Shown: one piece after another, positions 23,651 to 30,579 of the stretch
Numbering within the stretch: position 1 is the first letter of the stretch
Layout: the number at the start of each line of letters is the position of its first letter
Source: Saprospiraceae bacterium
GTDB lineage: Bacteria; Bacteroidota; Bacteroidia; Chitinophagales; Saprospiraceae
Direction of reading: 5' to 3'
DNA length: 33,831 bases
Assembly: GCA_026985735.1 (NCBI GenBank)
Contig: JALSPW010000198.1
Coordinates: forward strand, 1 to 33,831
The notes under the pieces: generated by a model
Database searches by the model: none
What the model was told of the DNA's origin: nothing
Seen by the model: only the letters and a program-made list of their open reading frames with translations
Position numbers and translations under genes: made by a program

Positions 23651-23665
23651 TAGAAATCATTTCTA
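23651..23665. promoter_or_regulatory. Putative Lrp/AsnC operator
   Basis: TAGAAATCATTTCTA is a perfect 15-base inverted repeat centred on C. It agrees with the E. coli Lrp consensus YAGHAWATTWTDCTR at 12 of 15 positions; the only differences are the three central bases. It lies between a divergent Lrp-family gene and its probable target gene. Confidence 0.65.
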
Positions 23666-23720
23666 ATTTTCATATTATTTATAGATATTTTTTCTTATTT
23701 TTACATTTAAAACAATTAAT

Positions 23721-24206
23721 ATGGAAAATTTTTCGCATAAAATTGAATTGGACAACACAGATAAAAAAATCCTTGAGATGCTTCAGGAAGATGCCAATTT
23801 CACAAATAAAGAAATTGCAGCACAATTAGGATTGACTATAACTCCGGTATATGAAAGGATTAAAAAGCTAAAACGTTCAGGTATAATCAAAAAAACAATT
23901 ACTATAATTGACCCAAAAAAAGCAGGAAAAAATATTTTAGCATTTTGCAATGTTTCCTTAAAGGAACACACTCTGAAATACATAAATAAATTTCAAGATA
24001 AAATAGTAAGACTTGAAGAAGTACAGGCTTGTTACCATATTGCCGGTCAATATGATTATCTTTTGACTGTCTATGCCGAAGATATGGACGAATATCAAAA
24101 TTTTATCACTACAAAATTGGCAGCCATAGAAAATATCGCTCATGTACAAAGTTCCTTTGTAATGAAAGAGATAAAAAAGGAGTATGCAATAAAAATTAAG
24201 ATATAG
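23721..24206 (+). CDS. Lrp/AsnC family transcriptional regulator
   Basis: A 161-residue regulator. The N-terminal winged helix-turn-helix (about 10-65) has LDNTDKKILEMLQEDANF, TNKEIAAQLGLTITPVYERI with the recognition helix, and KRSGIIKK. The C-terminal RAM domain (about 70-155) has KYINKFQDKIVRLEEVQACYHIAGQ in segments YHIAGQYDYLLTVYAEDMD and VQSSFVMKEIKKEY, the usual effector-binding and octamer-forming part. The effector is probably an amino acid, perhaps methionine, given its divergent neighbour. It probably also controls itself through the shared 130-base region. Its last 11 bases overlap the end of the convergent glycerate kinase gene. Confidence 0.95.
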   Translation: MENFSHKIELDNTDKKILEMLQEDANFTNKEIAAQLGLTITPVYERIKKLKRSGIIKKTITIIDPKKAGKNILAFCNVSLKEHTLKYINKFQDKIVRLEEVQACYHIAGQYDYLLTVYAEDMDEYQNFITTKLAAIENIAHVQSSFVMKEIKKEYAIKIKI

Positions 24207-25317
24207 ATAACAAAAACCCGTTTGCCATTTTGGTTAAATATTCTTTTGCATTGTTAATAGCGTCATAGTTATTCTTTGAATATACAGATACCGAATCCAT
24301 ATAATATGCACTAAGTTTCTGAAGTTCAATACCGGATAAATCATTTTTTCCTACAAACAAAATCAAAGGTTTATTATACTTTCTTGATAACAATGCTACC
24401 TTTCCAACCACTTTACCCTGCATAGACTGTTTATCCAACTTTCCTTCTCCCGTAACAACAAAATCCGCCCATGCCAAATGTTGTTTAAATCCGGTAATAT
24501 CAATAATAAAATCAATTCCGCTTTTGATCCCGGCATTTAATACCCCAAACATTCCGGCCGCAACACCTCCGGCTGCACCGCCCCCCTTTATCGCAGAAAT
24601 ATCGACACCGGTATCACTCTTGATTACTTCGGAAAATCTGAATAAGCCTTGATCCAAAATATCTATTTCAGCATCCGAAGCCCCCTTTTGTTTGGCATAT
24701 ACATAAGCTGCTCCGGTTTTACCCGCTAATACATTATCTACATCACACAGTACATGAAAATGGACTTTCCCAGGATTATATTTTAAAAAATCACTTTGAA
24801 TAGTCCTTATTTTAATTAGATTTTCACCTATTGGCATAAGCTCTTGCCCTGATTTATTTAAAAACTTATATCCCAAGGCTTTTAAGATACCTGTTCCCGC
24901 ATCATTTGTAGAACTACCTCCTATGAATAAAAAAATATTTTCAACGCCTTTATTTATTGCATCAAGAATCATAAGCCCTGTACCATAAGTGGAAGTGTGC
25001 ATCGGATTTCTTTCATCAGCATCCAGCAACTCCAATCCCGATGCAGATGCCAATTCCACATAAGCATTTTTATCATATAAAAGATACCAAGCTTTTGTCT
25101 TTTCTCCGATTGAATTACTTACTTCAATTGACACCCTTTCTGTCGTCAAATAATTTTCCAGTATCTCAAGGGATCCCTCGCCACCATCTGCAAGGGGATG
25201 CATAATAAATTCAACATTTCGACCGGATCCTGACAATCCTTTACCAATAGCTTCACAAACTTCCATTGCCGAAAGTGAACCTTTAAATTTATCCGGAGAC
25301 AATAGAAATTTCATCAA
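24196..25317 (-). CDS. Glycerate kinase (GarK/GlxK family)
   Basis: Phosphorylates D-glycerate with ATP, feeding it into glycolysis; members of this family mostly make 2-phosphoglycerate. It is 373 residues, full length. Motifs: FLLSPDKFKGSLSA at the N-terminus, HPLADGGEGSLE, ASASGLELL, FIGGSSTNDAGTGIL, GGGAAGGVAAGMFG, and DFVVTGEGKLDKQSMQGK. The first two codons are both ATG. It begins 18 bases after the stop of the large Asp-box/LRR protein on the same strand, so it may be transcribed from that gene's promoter. No separate promoter fits in the gap, though one inside the upstream gene is possible. Its end overlaps the lrp-type gene tail-to-tail by 11 bases. Confidence 0.95.
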   Translation of the reverse strand: MMKFLLSPDKFKGSLSAMEVCEAIGKGLSGSGRNVEFIMHPLADGGEGSLEILENYLTTERVSIEVSNSIGEKTKAWYLLYDKNAYVELASASGLELLDADERNPMHTSTYGTGLMILDAINKGVENIFLFIGGSSTNDAGTGILKALGYKFLNKSGQELMPIGENLIKIRTIQSDFLKYNPGKVHFHVLCDVDNVLAGKTGAAYVYAKQKGASDAEIDILDQGLFRFSEVIKSDTGVDISAIKGGGAAGGVAAGMFGVLNAGIKSGIDFIIDITGFKQHLAWADFVVTGEGKLDKQSMQGKVVGKVALLSRKYNKPLILFVGKNDLSGIELQKLSAYYMDSVSVYSKNNYDAINNAKEYLTKMANGFLLSIS

Positions 25318-25335
25318 CCATTAACTATTTTACAA

Positions 25336-28300
25336 CTACTGAACAATCAATTTTTTATAATAAACAGCATTATCAATATTCATTTTAACAAAATAAACTC
25401 CGGAATTTAAAATTGAAATATCAATTATTTTTTTATAGACATTCCTTTCTAATATTTTACTTTTTATCGACCTGCCGGCAAAATCATATATTTCAATATC
25501 GATAGAATTTATGTCTCCACTTAGTTTTTTAACGGTTATAAAGTCTTTTGCCGGATTTGGAAACATTTCAACTAATTTACCAAAATTCAAAGTATCGTTT
25601 TTTATTCCCGAACTGATATCTGAAGTAGTAAATGTAAATTCATCACAACCATAAGCGTTACCATATTTATTGTATGGTGTTAAATTCACATAAATTGTGG
25701 ATTTCTTAGGCAATTCCCCGGCATCAAAATAAGTAACACTCCCTACATCCAGTCTATCTAAAATATCATTCCCGCCGCTTGTGGTTCCTAACTGCAAATA
25801 GTACCCTTTTGCATTTTCAACCGCACTCCATTTGACAGGTGTATCAAAAGGCAAAGTATCTGTACCGTTGTTTTCGAAATTCAATCCGGACGAACATTCA
25901 GGCAATTTGGAACACATCCCTTTGCTATTATTGCAAAAAGCATTAAAATCCCCATTACCCGGCAATCTGCTATTTCCTATAAAATTAACAGATTGTCCAC
26001 ACAATTTTTTTAAATTATCAGGAAAGCATCCTTCCAAATCATTAAATGCGATATCTAAAGATTCCCAATTTTTGTTTCCCAGTGATTCGGGAATAGTATT
26101 GGTGATATTATTATTTCTCAAATTTAAAAAAGCAAGACCGGTAGCTCCCGATATTTGCTTAGATAATTTTCCCGTCAAATTATTATTGGATAAATCCAAT
26201 ACAGCAAGAGATTTTAAAAACCAAAACTGAAATGGAATTGAACCCGAGAAGGCATTATTTGACATATTTATAGACCAGGCGTCTTTAAGAGTTCCAACTG
26301 ATATAGGAATTTTACCCCAAAAATTATTATTAGCTAAATTTAATTGAGTTAAAGAAGTCCAGTTTCCAAAATTTGCATTAATTTCTCCTGAAAAATTATT
26401 ATTGCTAAGATCCAAATATCGTAATTTGTTTAAATCCGTTAATTCCTTTGGAAATTCTCCTGAAAAATCATTATTACTCAAATCAAGATATTGCAACCCT
26501 TTTAATTTTGAAATATTCGAGGGGATCTTACCTTTAAGTTTATTTCCACCAAGATATAAAGACTTTAAAAATTCAAATTTCCTAATAATACTATCTATCT
26601 CTCCTGACAGATTATTTCCTGTAGCAAAGTAAGAAGGACTATCATCAATATTTCCATCCAAATCCAATGAAACAACCCTGCCCTCTTCATTGGTTTTCAC
26701 ACCGTACCATTGGCTAATATCACAATTTGTCGTATCCCATTTATTCTTCCATAATTCACCACCTGTTTTTTTATAAAACTCTACCAAAGCATCTTTATCT
26801 TCATAAAAACAACCGATATATAAAACATCGCTCTGACAGGAACCTGCAAAACCCATACTATTATATGGAATTATTTCGATATAGACTTTACCGTCATACT
26901 CTATATTATCCCAGGTGTAAGAGGTGATATTTCCAACATCAAGGCTATCCAAAATATCATTTTCACCTTCTTCAGATCCAATATTTATTATATATCCATC
27001 CGCATTACTTATATTTCTCCATTTTAGCTCTATACTTTCATCAAAAATCTTTGAACCCGTTGCAGGAGAGATCAAATTTGTACACAATGGCGCACCATTA
27101 CCCAAATCATAAAGATCTGTTTGCCACATCCCTCTTCCAAAAGTTCCTGCTCGCAATTTTCCAAATTGTCTGTCTATCTCCAATTCACCAATTCTGACAG
27201 GTGGTAAACCATCATTAAAAGGAATCCAATCCGTCATAGTATTATCCGTATAAAAAACACCGATATAAGTTCCGAGATAGACGCTTTCCAAATCATTATC
27301 CTGAGCAACTACTGAAGTCATGGGAACTTTGGGTAGTGTTCCGTCAATATTAATCCAGCTACCACCGCCGTCAGTACTCATAAACACATCTCTGTTTACT
27401 GCTATCCACAATTTATCTTTATCTCTTGGACTAATTGCAATTTCCCTGATTGTATTACCATTCGGTTTATTTATTTCATTCCAAGTTTCACCTTTATCAG
27501 TCGATTTAAATATTTTATCCAAATAAAAAGCGTAAATATAATTATTATCAGATGGAGCTACAGCAATGCCTCTTATAGTCTCTCCTTCATATAGGGGGCC
27601 TGATATATTTTCCCAATTATCACCTTTATCAATTGATTTCCATATGCTTTCAAATCCTGCATACATTATTTTGGATTCCACCGGATCCATCACAAAAGGT
27701 GTAACCCAAGCACCTGCCTCATTTGTAATTGACGGGTTCAGCATATCATGAAAATTATTACCTTTATTAATTGATTTCCTCAAATAACCTTGCTGATAAC
27801 TTGCAAAAACATTGTTGGAATTGCTATAATCAATCAAGCAATCCATTCCATCACCACCCATTACTCTTGTCCAACCTGTTATATCCAACATGTGTGTTCC
27901 ATTATCCTGTGAACCACCGATTATTAATTCGGGATTATTAGAGGCTGAACTTATTTTATAATATTGTGTAATAGATAAATATTCATTTAAAGAATGCCAG
28001 GTATTTCCTTTATTATCCGAATAATATACCCCGCCATCGTTTCCAACAAATAAAACATTTGTACCTGGCTGAAACCCAAGATAATGGTGATCTACATGAA
28101 AATGATCTCCGTTCCAATTACTCATTCTATTCCAACTGACACCACCATTATTTGATTTATATGCATTGACTCCTCCGGCATATAACACTTTAGGATTTTC
28201 AGGAGATACTCCAAATGTCCAGTCATACCATGATTGCGAACCCATATCAGGAGGGGATGATACTTCCACCTGTGAAAATGTCAATCCACTATCCTCCGAA

Positions 28301-29355
28301 ACATAAATCCCTTCAAAATCATTACTATCCCAACCGCTATTATTAATTCCGGCAAGCAAAAACACTTTATCAGGAGCAGCTTTTGTCACTCCAATAGCAA
28401 TTCTACCAACAGTCGAAGGCAAACTGTCTATATTAATAGTTTCAAAACTTTCAGCAGCATCAATACTCCTATAAAATTTTGAATTTGCATTTCCATACGA
28501 ATAATCCGTTGCATATATATAGTTAAAATCTCCGGGCTTATATTCCATGTGCTTTATGTATTTTCCTGAAAAAGTCTTATTCCATGAATTTCCACCGTCA
28601 GTAGATTTAAATATTCCCGTATTAGTCGCTACAACCAATGTCTGTGTAGATTCCGGAGATATTAAAACTCTTGTTATTTTATTGACATTTTGCATATTCA
28701 ACTTTGTCCAGGTTGCTCCTCCGTCAACGGTTTTCATCAAACCGTAAGTATATGTATCCCCTGCATCTCTATCTCCTGTAGCGACATAGATAATATCGGT
28801 ATTATCAGGATCTATTGCAATATCGGAAATTCCCATCATTCTAAAATCTTTACTGTATGCAGTCCAGGACTCACCCCTGTCTGTAGATTTCCAGAGACCA
28901 CCCGCAGGAGCACCTAACCATAATACATCATGGTTATTAGGATCATAAGCAACTACATTGACCCTGCCAATACCATAAGATGAAATAAAACCATAAGGCC
29001 CCAATTGCTCCCAATTACCGGCTGATTCCCGATAAAAATCCTCATTTTTTCGTCTAGTATATTGAAGATATTCTTTTTCAATAGCATTCTTATCAAATAC
29101 TCCGGTTGAATCTATAAAATACTCCATCCAATATTCCCACCTTTTAAAAATTTTATATCCGTCGTCTTTGACATAATTATGATCTTTCCACTTTTCATAA
29201 AAAGCTTTCCTAATATCCTGAAAACTATAATCGGATCTCAATATCATTTCTTCCCATGATACTTTTTCGGAATTATTTTGCGGCATTTTATTTTCTTGTG
29301 AAAACAAATATGAAGACATAAAAAGAGAAACTATTAATACTATAACTTTATTCAT
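25336..29355 (-). CDS. T9SS-secreted Asp-box beta-propeller and leucine-rich-repeat protein
   Basis: A 1339-residue exported protein. Signal peptide: MNKVIVLIVSLFMSSYLFSQ. A short helical region (about 28-105) follows. A VPS10/sialidase-like beta-propeller spans about 110-750, with many Asp-box motifs such as STDRGESW, TVDGGATW, STDGGNSW, SEDSGLTF, STDKGETW and STDGGGSW. An Fn3-like module (about 760-845) contains ENDILDSLDVGN. A leucine-rich-repeat domain (about 848-1148) opens with a cap ALVEFYKKTGGELW and has about ten repeats of the form LxYLDLSNNxFSGxxP. A second Fn3-like module (about 1155-1250) contains GNDILDRLDVGS and is clearly paralogous to the first. The T9SS type A tail begins EMFPNPAKDF (about 1264). 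It is probably a surface or secreted binding protein; I see no catalytic motif beyond the propeller scaffold. Confidence 0.88.
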   Translation of the reverse strand: MNKVIVLIVSLFMSSYLFSQENKMPQNNSEKVSWEEMILRSDYSFQDIRKAFYEKWKDHNYVKDDGYKIFKRWEYWMEYFIDSTGVFDKNAIEKEYLQYTRRKNEDFYRESAGNWEQLGPYGFISSYGIGRVNVVAYDPNNHDVLWLGAPAGGLWKSTDRGESWTAYSKDFRMMGISDIAIDPDNTDIIYVATGDRDAGDTYTYGLMKTVDGGATWTKLNMQNVNKITRVLISPESTQTLVVATNTGIFKSTDGGNSWNKTFSGKYIKHMEYKPGDFNYIYATDYSYGNANSKFYRSIDAAESFETINIDSLPSTVGRIAIGVTKAAPDKVFLLAGINNSGWDSNDFEGIYVSEDSGLTFSQVEVSSPPDMGSQSWYDWTFGVSPENPKVLYAGGVNAYKSNNGGVSWNRMSNWNGDHFHVDHHYLGFQPGTNVLFVGNDGGVYYSDNKGNTWHSLNEYLSITQYYKISSASNNPELIIGGSQDNGTHMLDITGWTRVMGGDGMDCLIDYSNSNNVFASYQQGYLRKSINKGNNFHDMLNPSITNEAGAWVTPFVMDPVESKIMYAGFESIWKSIDKGDNWENISGPLYEGETIRGIAVAPSDNNYIYAFYLDKIFKSTDKGETWNEINKPNGNTIREIAISPRDKDKLWIAVNRDVFMSTDGGGSWINIDGTLPKVPMTSVVAQDNDLESVYLGTYIGVFYTDNTMTDWIPFNDGLPPVRIGELEIDRQFGKLRAGTFGRGMWQTDLYDLGNGAPLCTNLISPATGSKIFDESIELKWRNISNADGYIINIGSEEGENDILDSLDVGNITSYTWDNIEYDGKVYIEIIPYNSMGFAGSCQSDVLYIGCFYEDKDALVEFYKKTGGELWKNKWDTTNCDISQWYGVKTNEEGRVVSLDLDGNIDDSPSYFATGNNLSGEIDSIIRKFEFLKSLYLGGNKLKGKIPSNISKLKGLQYLDLSNNDFSGEFPKELTDLNKLRYLDLSNNNFSGEINANFGNWTSLTQLNLANNNFWGKIPISVGTLKDAWSINMSNNAFSGSIPFQFWFLKSLAVLDLSNNNLTGKLSKQISGATGLAFLNLRNNNITNTIPESLGNKNWESLDIAFNDLEGCFPDNLKKLCGQSVNFIGNSRLPGNGDFNAFCNNSKGMCSKLPECSSGLNFENNGTDTLPFDTPVKWSAVENAKGYYLQLGTTSGGNDILDRLDVGSVTYFDAGELPKKSTIYVNLTPYNKYGNAYGCDEFTFTTSDISSGIKNDTLNFGKLVEMFPNPAKDFITVKKLSGDINSIDIEIYDFAGRSIKSKILERNVYKKIIDISILNSGVYFVKMNIDNAVYYKKLIVQ

Positions 29356-29395
29356 TTAAATAAATATTTAATTAAAAAAAACTGTGACAACATAA

Positions 29396-29434
29396 TTTCA
29401 ATAATCATATTGAAACTAAAAAAGACCAAATATA
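29396..29434 (-). promoter_or_regulatory. Candidate promoter (-7 element) and leader hairpin of the propeller/LRR gene
   Basis: On the minus strand TATATTTG (29427-29434) fits TAnnTTTG; no TTG is found at the expected distance. The predicted transcript start near 29420 is followed at once by the perfect hairpin TTTCAATA/TATTGAAA (29396-29403 and 29408-29415). Confidence 0.35.
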
Positions 29435-29694
29435 AATAATAAACGAATAAAGATTAAATATTGTGATACTATTTCGATAAAAAATCACCCGGGCGACACA
29501 TAATAATGCTTGATTATAAAATCAGAACAATTACCCACTAAAAACAATAATTTTAATAACAAGTTGATAATAAGACAATTAATTGATAAATAAAAATAAG
29601 TAAAGTTATTAAAGTAAATAAATCGGTTGAATCGGAAAAACACTTTAGTGATACCAAACCGTAATAAAGAAGGTGAAATAGAAAAAGAATTAGT

Positions 29695-29730
29695 TTTTAT
29701 AATCAGCATATTGGTTGTGATTTGGTATAA
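29695..29730 (+). repeat. 36-bp dispersed repeat, copy B
   Basis: Shares its first 17 bases exactly, and TTTGGTAT near its end, with 10381-10416. ATACCAAA at 29651-29658 forms an inverted pair with the TTTGGTAT here (29721-29728), so the repeat may be one end of a roughly 80-bp element. Confidence 0.55.
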
Positions 29731-29842
29731 GTGCCATTTCTCCCCTTCTACTTTTTCCTGATATTATTTTTTGAATTCAAAATATTAAAAAAAGGAGAAA
29801 CGTCCGGGGGATGAGGATAGAAGAAAGAGTTTTATTATGTCA

Positions 29843-30181
29843 TTATAAATAATTTAAAAATCCATACCATTTCCTTGATTTCAAATACATTTGATTTGTT
29901 TCATTTTCATAAGCTTCTTTTTCAAAAGATATATTTCTATAAGCAATATATCTTGATTTATACTTGAAATATTTAAAAATAAACTCTAAAAAATATAGTA
30001 AATAAAAAGGAATAATCAACAACTCTAATTGTTGTCTGATATGAATTTTCTCATGATTCAAAATAATTTTATCATTTTTTAAATTTTTATCCCTCAATAT
30101 AATAAAAGGAAAAAGAGTAATTGCCCGAGCAAAATTAAAAGTGATAATTTTTACTAATATTTTATTTTGAATAATAATCAT
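29843..30181 (-). CDS. Small conserved protein with HExxH motif (M56/BlaR1-like fragment family)
   Basis: About 112 residues if started at 30181 (MIIIQNKILVKIITF). The open frame runs back to 30400, but the upstream part is antisense to the tRNA-Ser gene and its promoter and cannot be trusted; 30247 is a second possible start. Visible features are ARAITLFPFIILRDK, then NHEKIHIRQQLELL with a zinc-protease-type HEKIH, a hydrophobic segment IIPFYLLYFLEFIFKYF, and FEKEAYENE, which could supply a further acidic ligand. From memory, short proteins with this NHExIHxRQQ pattern are widespread in Bacteroidota, without known function. It resembles the metallopeptidase core of BlaR1/M56 proteins. Catalysis is not shown. 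Confidence 0.7.
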   Translation of the reverse strand: MIIIQNKILVKIITFNFARAITLFPFIILRDKNLKNDKIILNHEKIHIRQQLELLIIPFYLLYFLEFIFKYFKYKSRYIAYRNISFEKEAYENETNQMYLKSRKWYGFLNYL

Positions 30182-30246
30182 AAACGTAAAAGTAAAAAAT
30201 AACTTTTTAGACAGGAGTATTTTGCTTGAAAAAAAAATTATATTCA

Positions 30247-30278
30247 TTTGCAGAATTATAAAAATAATTTTACCTTTG
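30247..30278 (+). promoter_or_regulatory. Promoter of tRNA-Ser
   Basis: TTTG (30247-30250) and TACCTTTG (30271-30278) are separated by 20 bases, an exact fit to the Bacteroidota promoter. The tRNA begins 28 bases after the -7 element. Confidence 0.65.
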
Positions 30279-30305
30279 CATTCCGTTTTAAAATCCGGCA
30301 TGAAT

Positions 30306-30392
30306 GGAGGGGTGGCAGAGCGGTTGAATGCACCGGTCTTGAAAACCGGCGTACTCGCGAGGGTACCGAGGGTTCGAATCCCTCCTCCTCCG
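30306..30392 (+). tRNA. tRNA-Ser (anticodon UGA)
   Basis: An 87-base cloverleaf. The acceptor stem GGAGGGG (30306-30312) pairs with CTCCTCC (30385-30391), including one G-U pair. The anticodon stem CCGGT/ACCGG holds loop CTTGAAA with anticodon TGA at 30340-30342. The long variable arm (GTAC...GGTAC) is typical of tRNA-Ser. The T-stem GAGGG/CCCTC holds loop TTCGAAT. The discriminator base is G. No CCA is encoded at the 3' end, so it must be added enzymatically. Confidence 0.97.
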
Positions 30393-30398
30393 CAGATC

Positions 30399-30433
30399 AA
30401 AAGAGCAATATATATTATGTTGCTCTTTTTTTT
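30399..30433 (+). terminator. Intrinsic terminator of tRNA-Ser
   Basis: AAAAGAGCAA (30399-30408) pairs perfectly with TTGCTCTTTT (30420-30429), and the T-run continues to 30433. It starts 7 bases after the tRNA. Confidence 0.92.
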
Positions 30434-30579
30434 ATCCTGAATATATAAGTTTAGTTTTTCCTTCTTCTATTTATAAAAACAGTTTTTATCATAAAAATTT
30501 CATTTTTTGAAGACTATTGCTTAAATTTATGCCTTATTATTTTCAATATTCAACTTAGTAGTCATCAAAAAAATAAAAA

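Larger units (their letters stand above)
29356..29842. other. Intergenic region upstream of the propeller/LRR gene
   Basis: It holds the candidate promoter and leader hairpin of that gene (29396-29434), a dispersed repeat (29695-29730), and ATACCAAA (29651-29658), which is the reverse complement of TTTGGTAT inside that repeat. A 74-residue frame on the minus strand (29485-29709) is composed of biased Ile/Phe/Leu/Asn residues, spans the repeat, and is unlikely to be a gene. Confidence 0.5.

Noticed and set aside
22319-23720. SAM or other methionine-related riboswitch upstream of the PLP-enzyme gene
   Set aside because: Only about 25 bases separate the predicted transcript start and the ATG, too little for a riboswitch.
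29485-29709. Minus-strand frame of 74 residues
   Set aside because: Biased low-complexity composition (Ile, Phe, Leu, Asn), overlap with a dispersed repeat, and no recognisable domain.
30182-30400. N-terminal extension of the minus-strand frame opening MICGGGGIRTLGTLAST
   Set aside because: This stretch is the antisense of tRNA-Ser and its promoter. Similar GGGGIRTLGTLAS peptides are a common spurious translation of tRNA-Ser genes, so I start the protein at 30181.
30222-30448. Two + strand frames of 66-72 residues
   Set aside because: Both run through the tRNA-Ser gene and its terminator and are not protein-coding.
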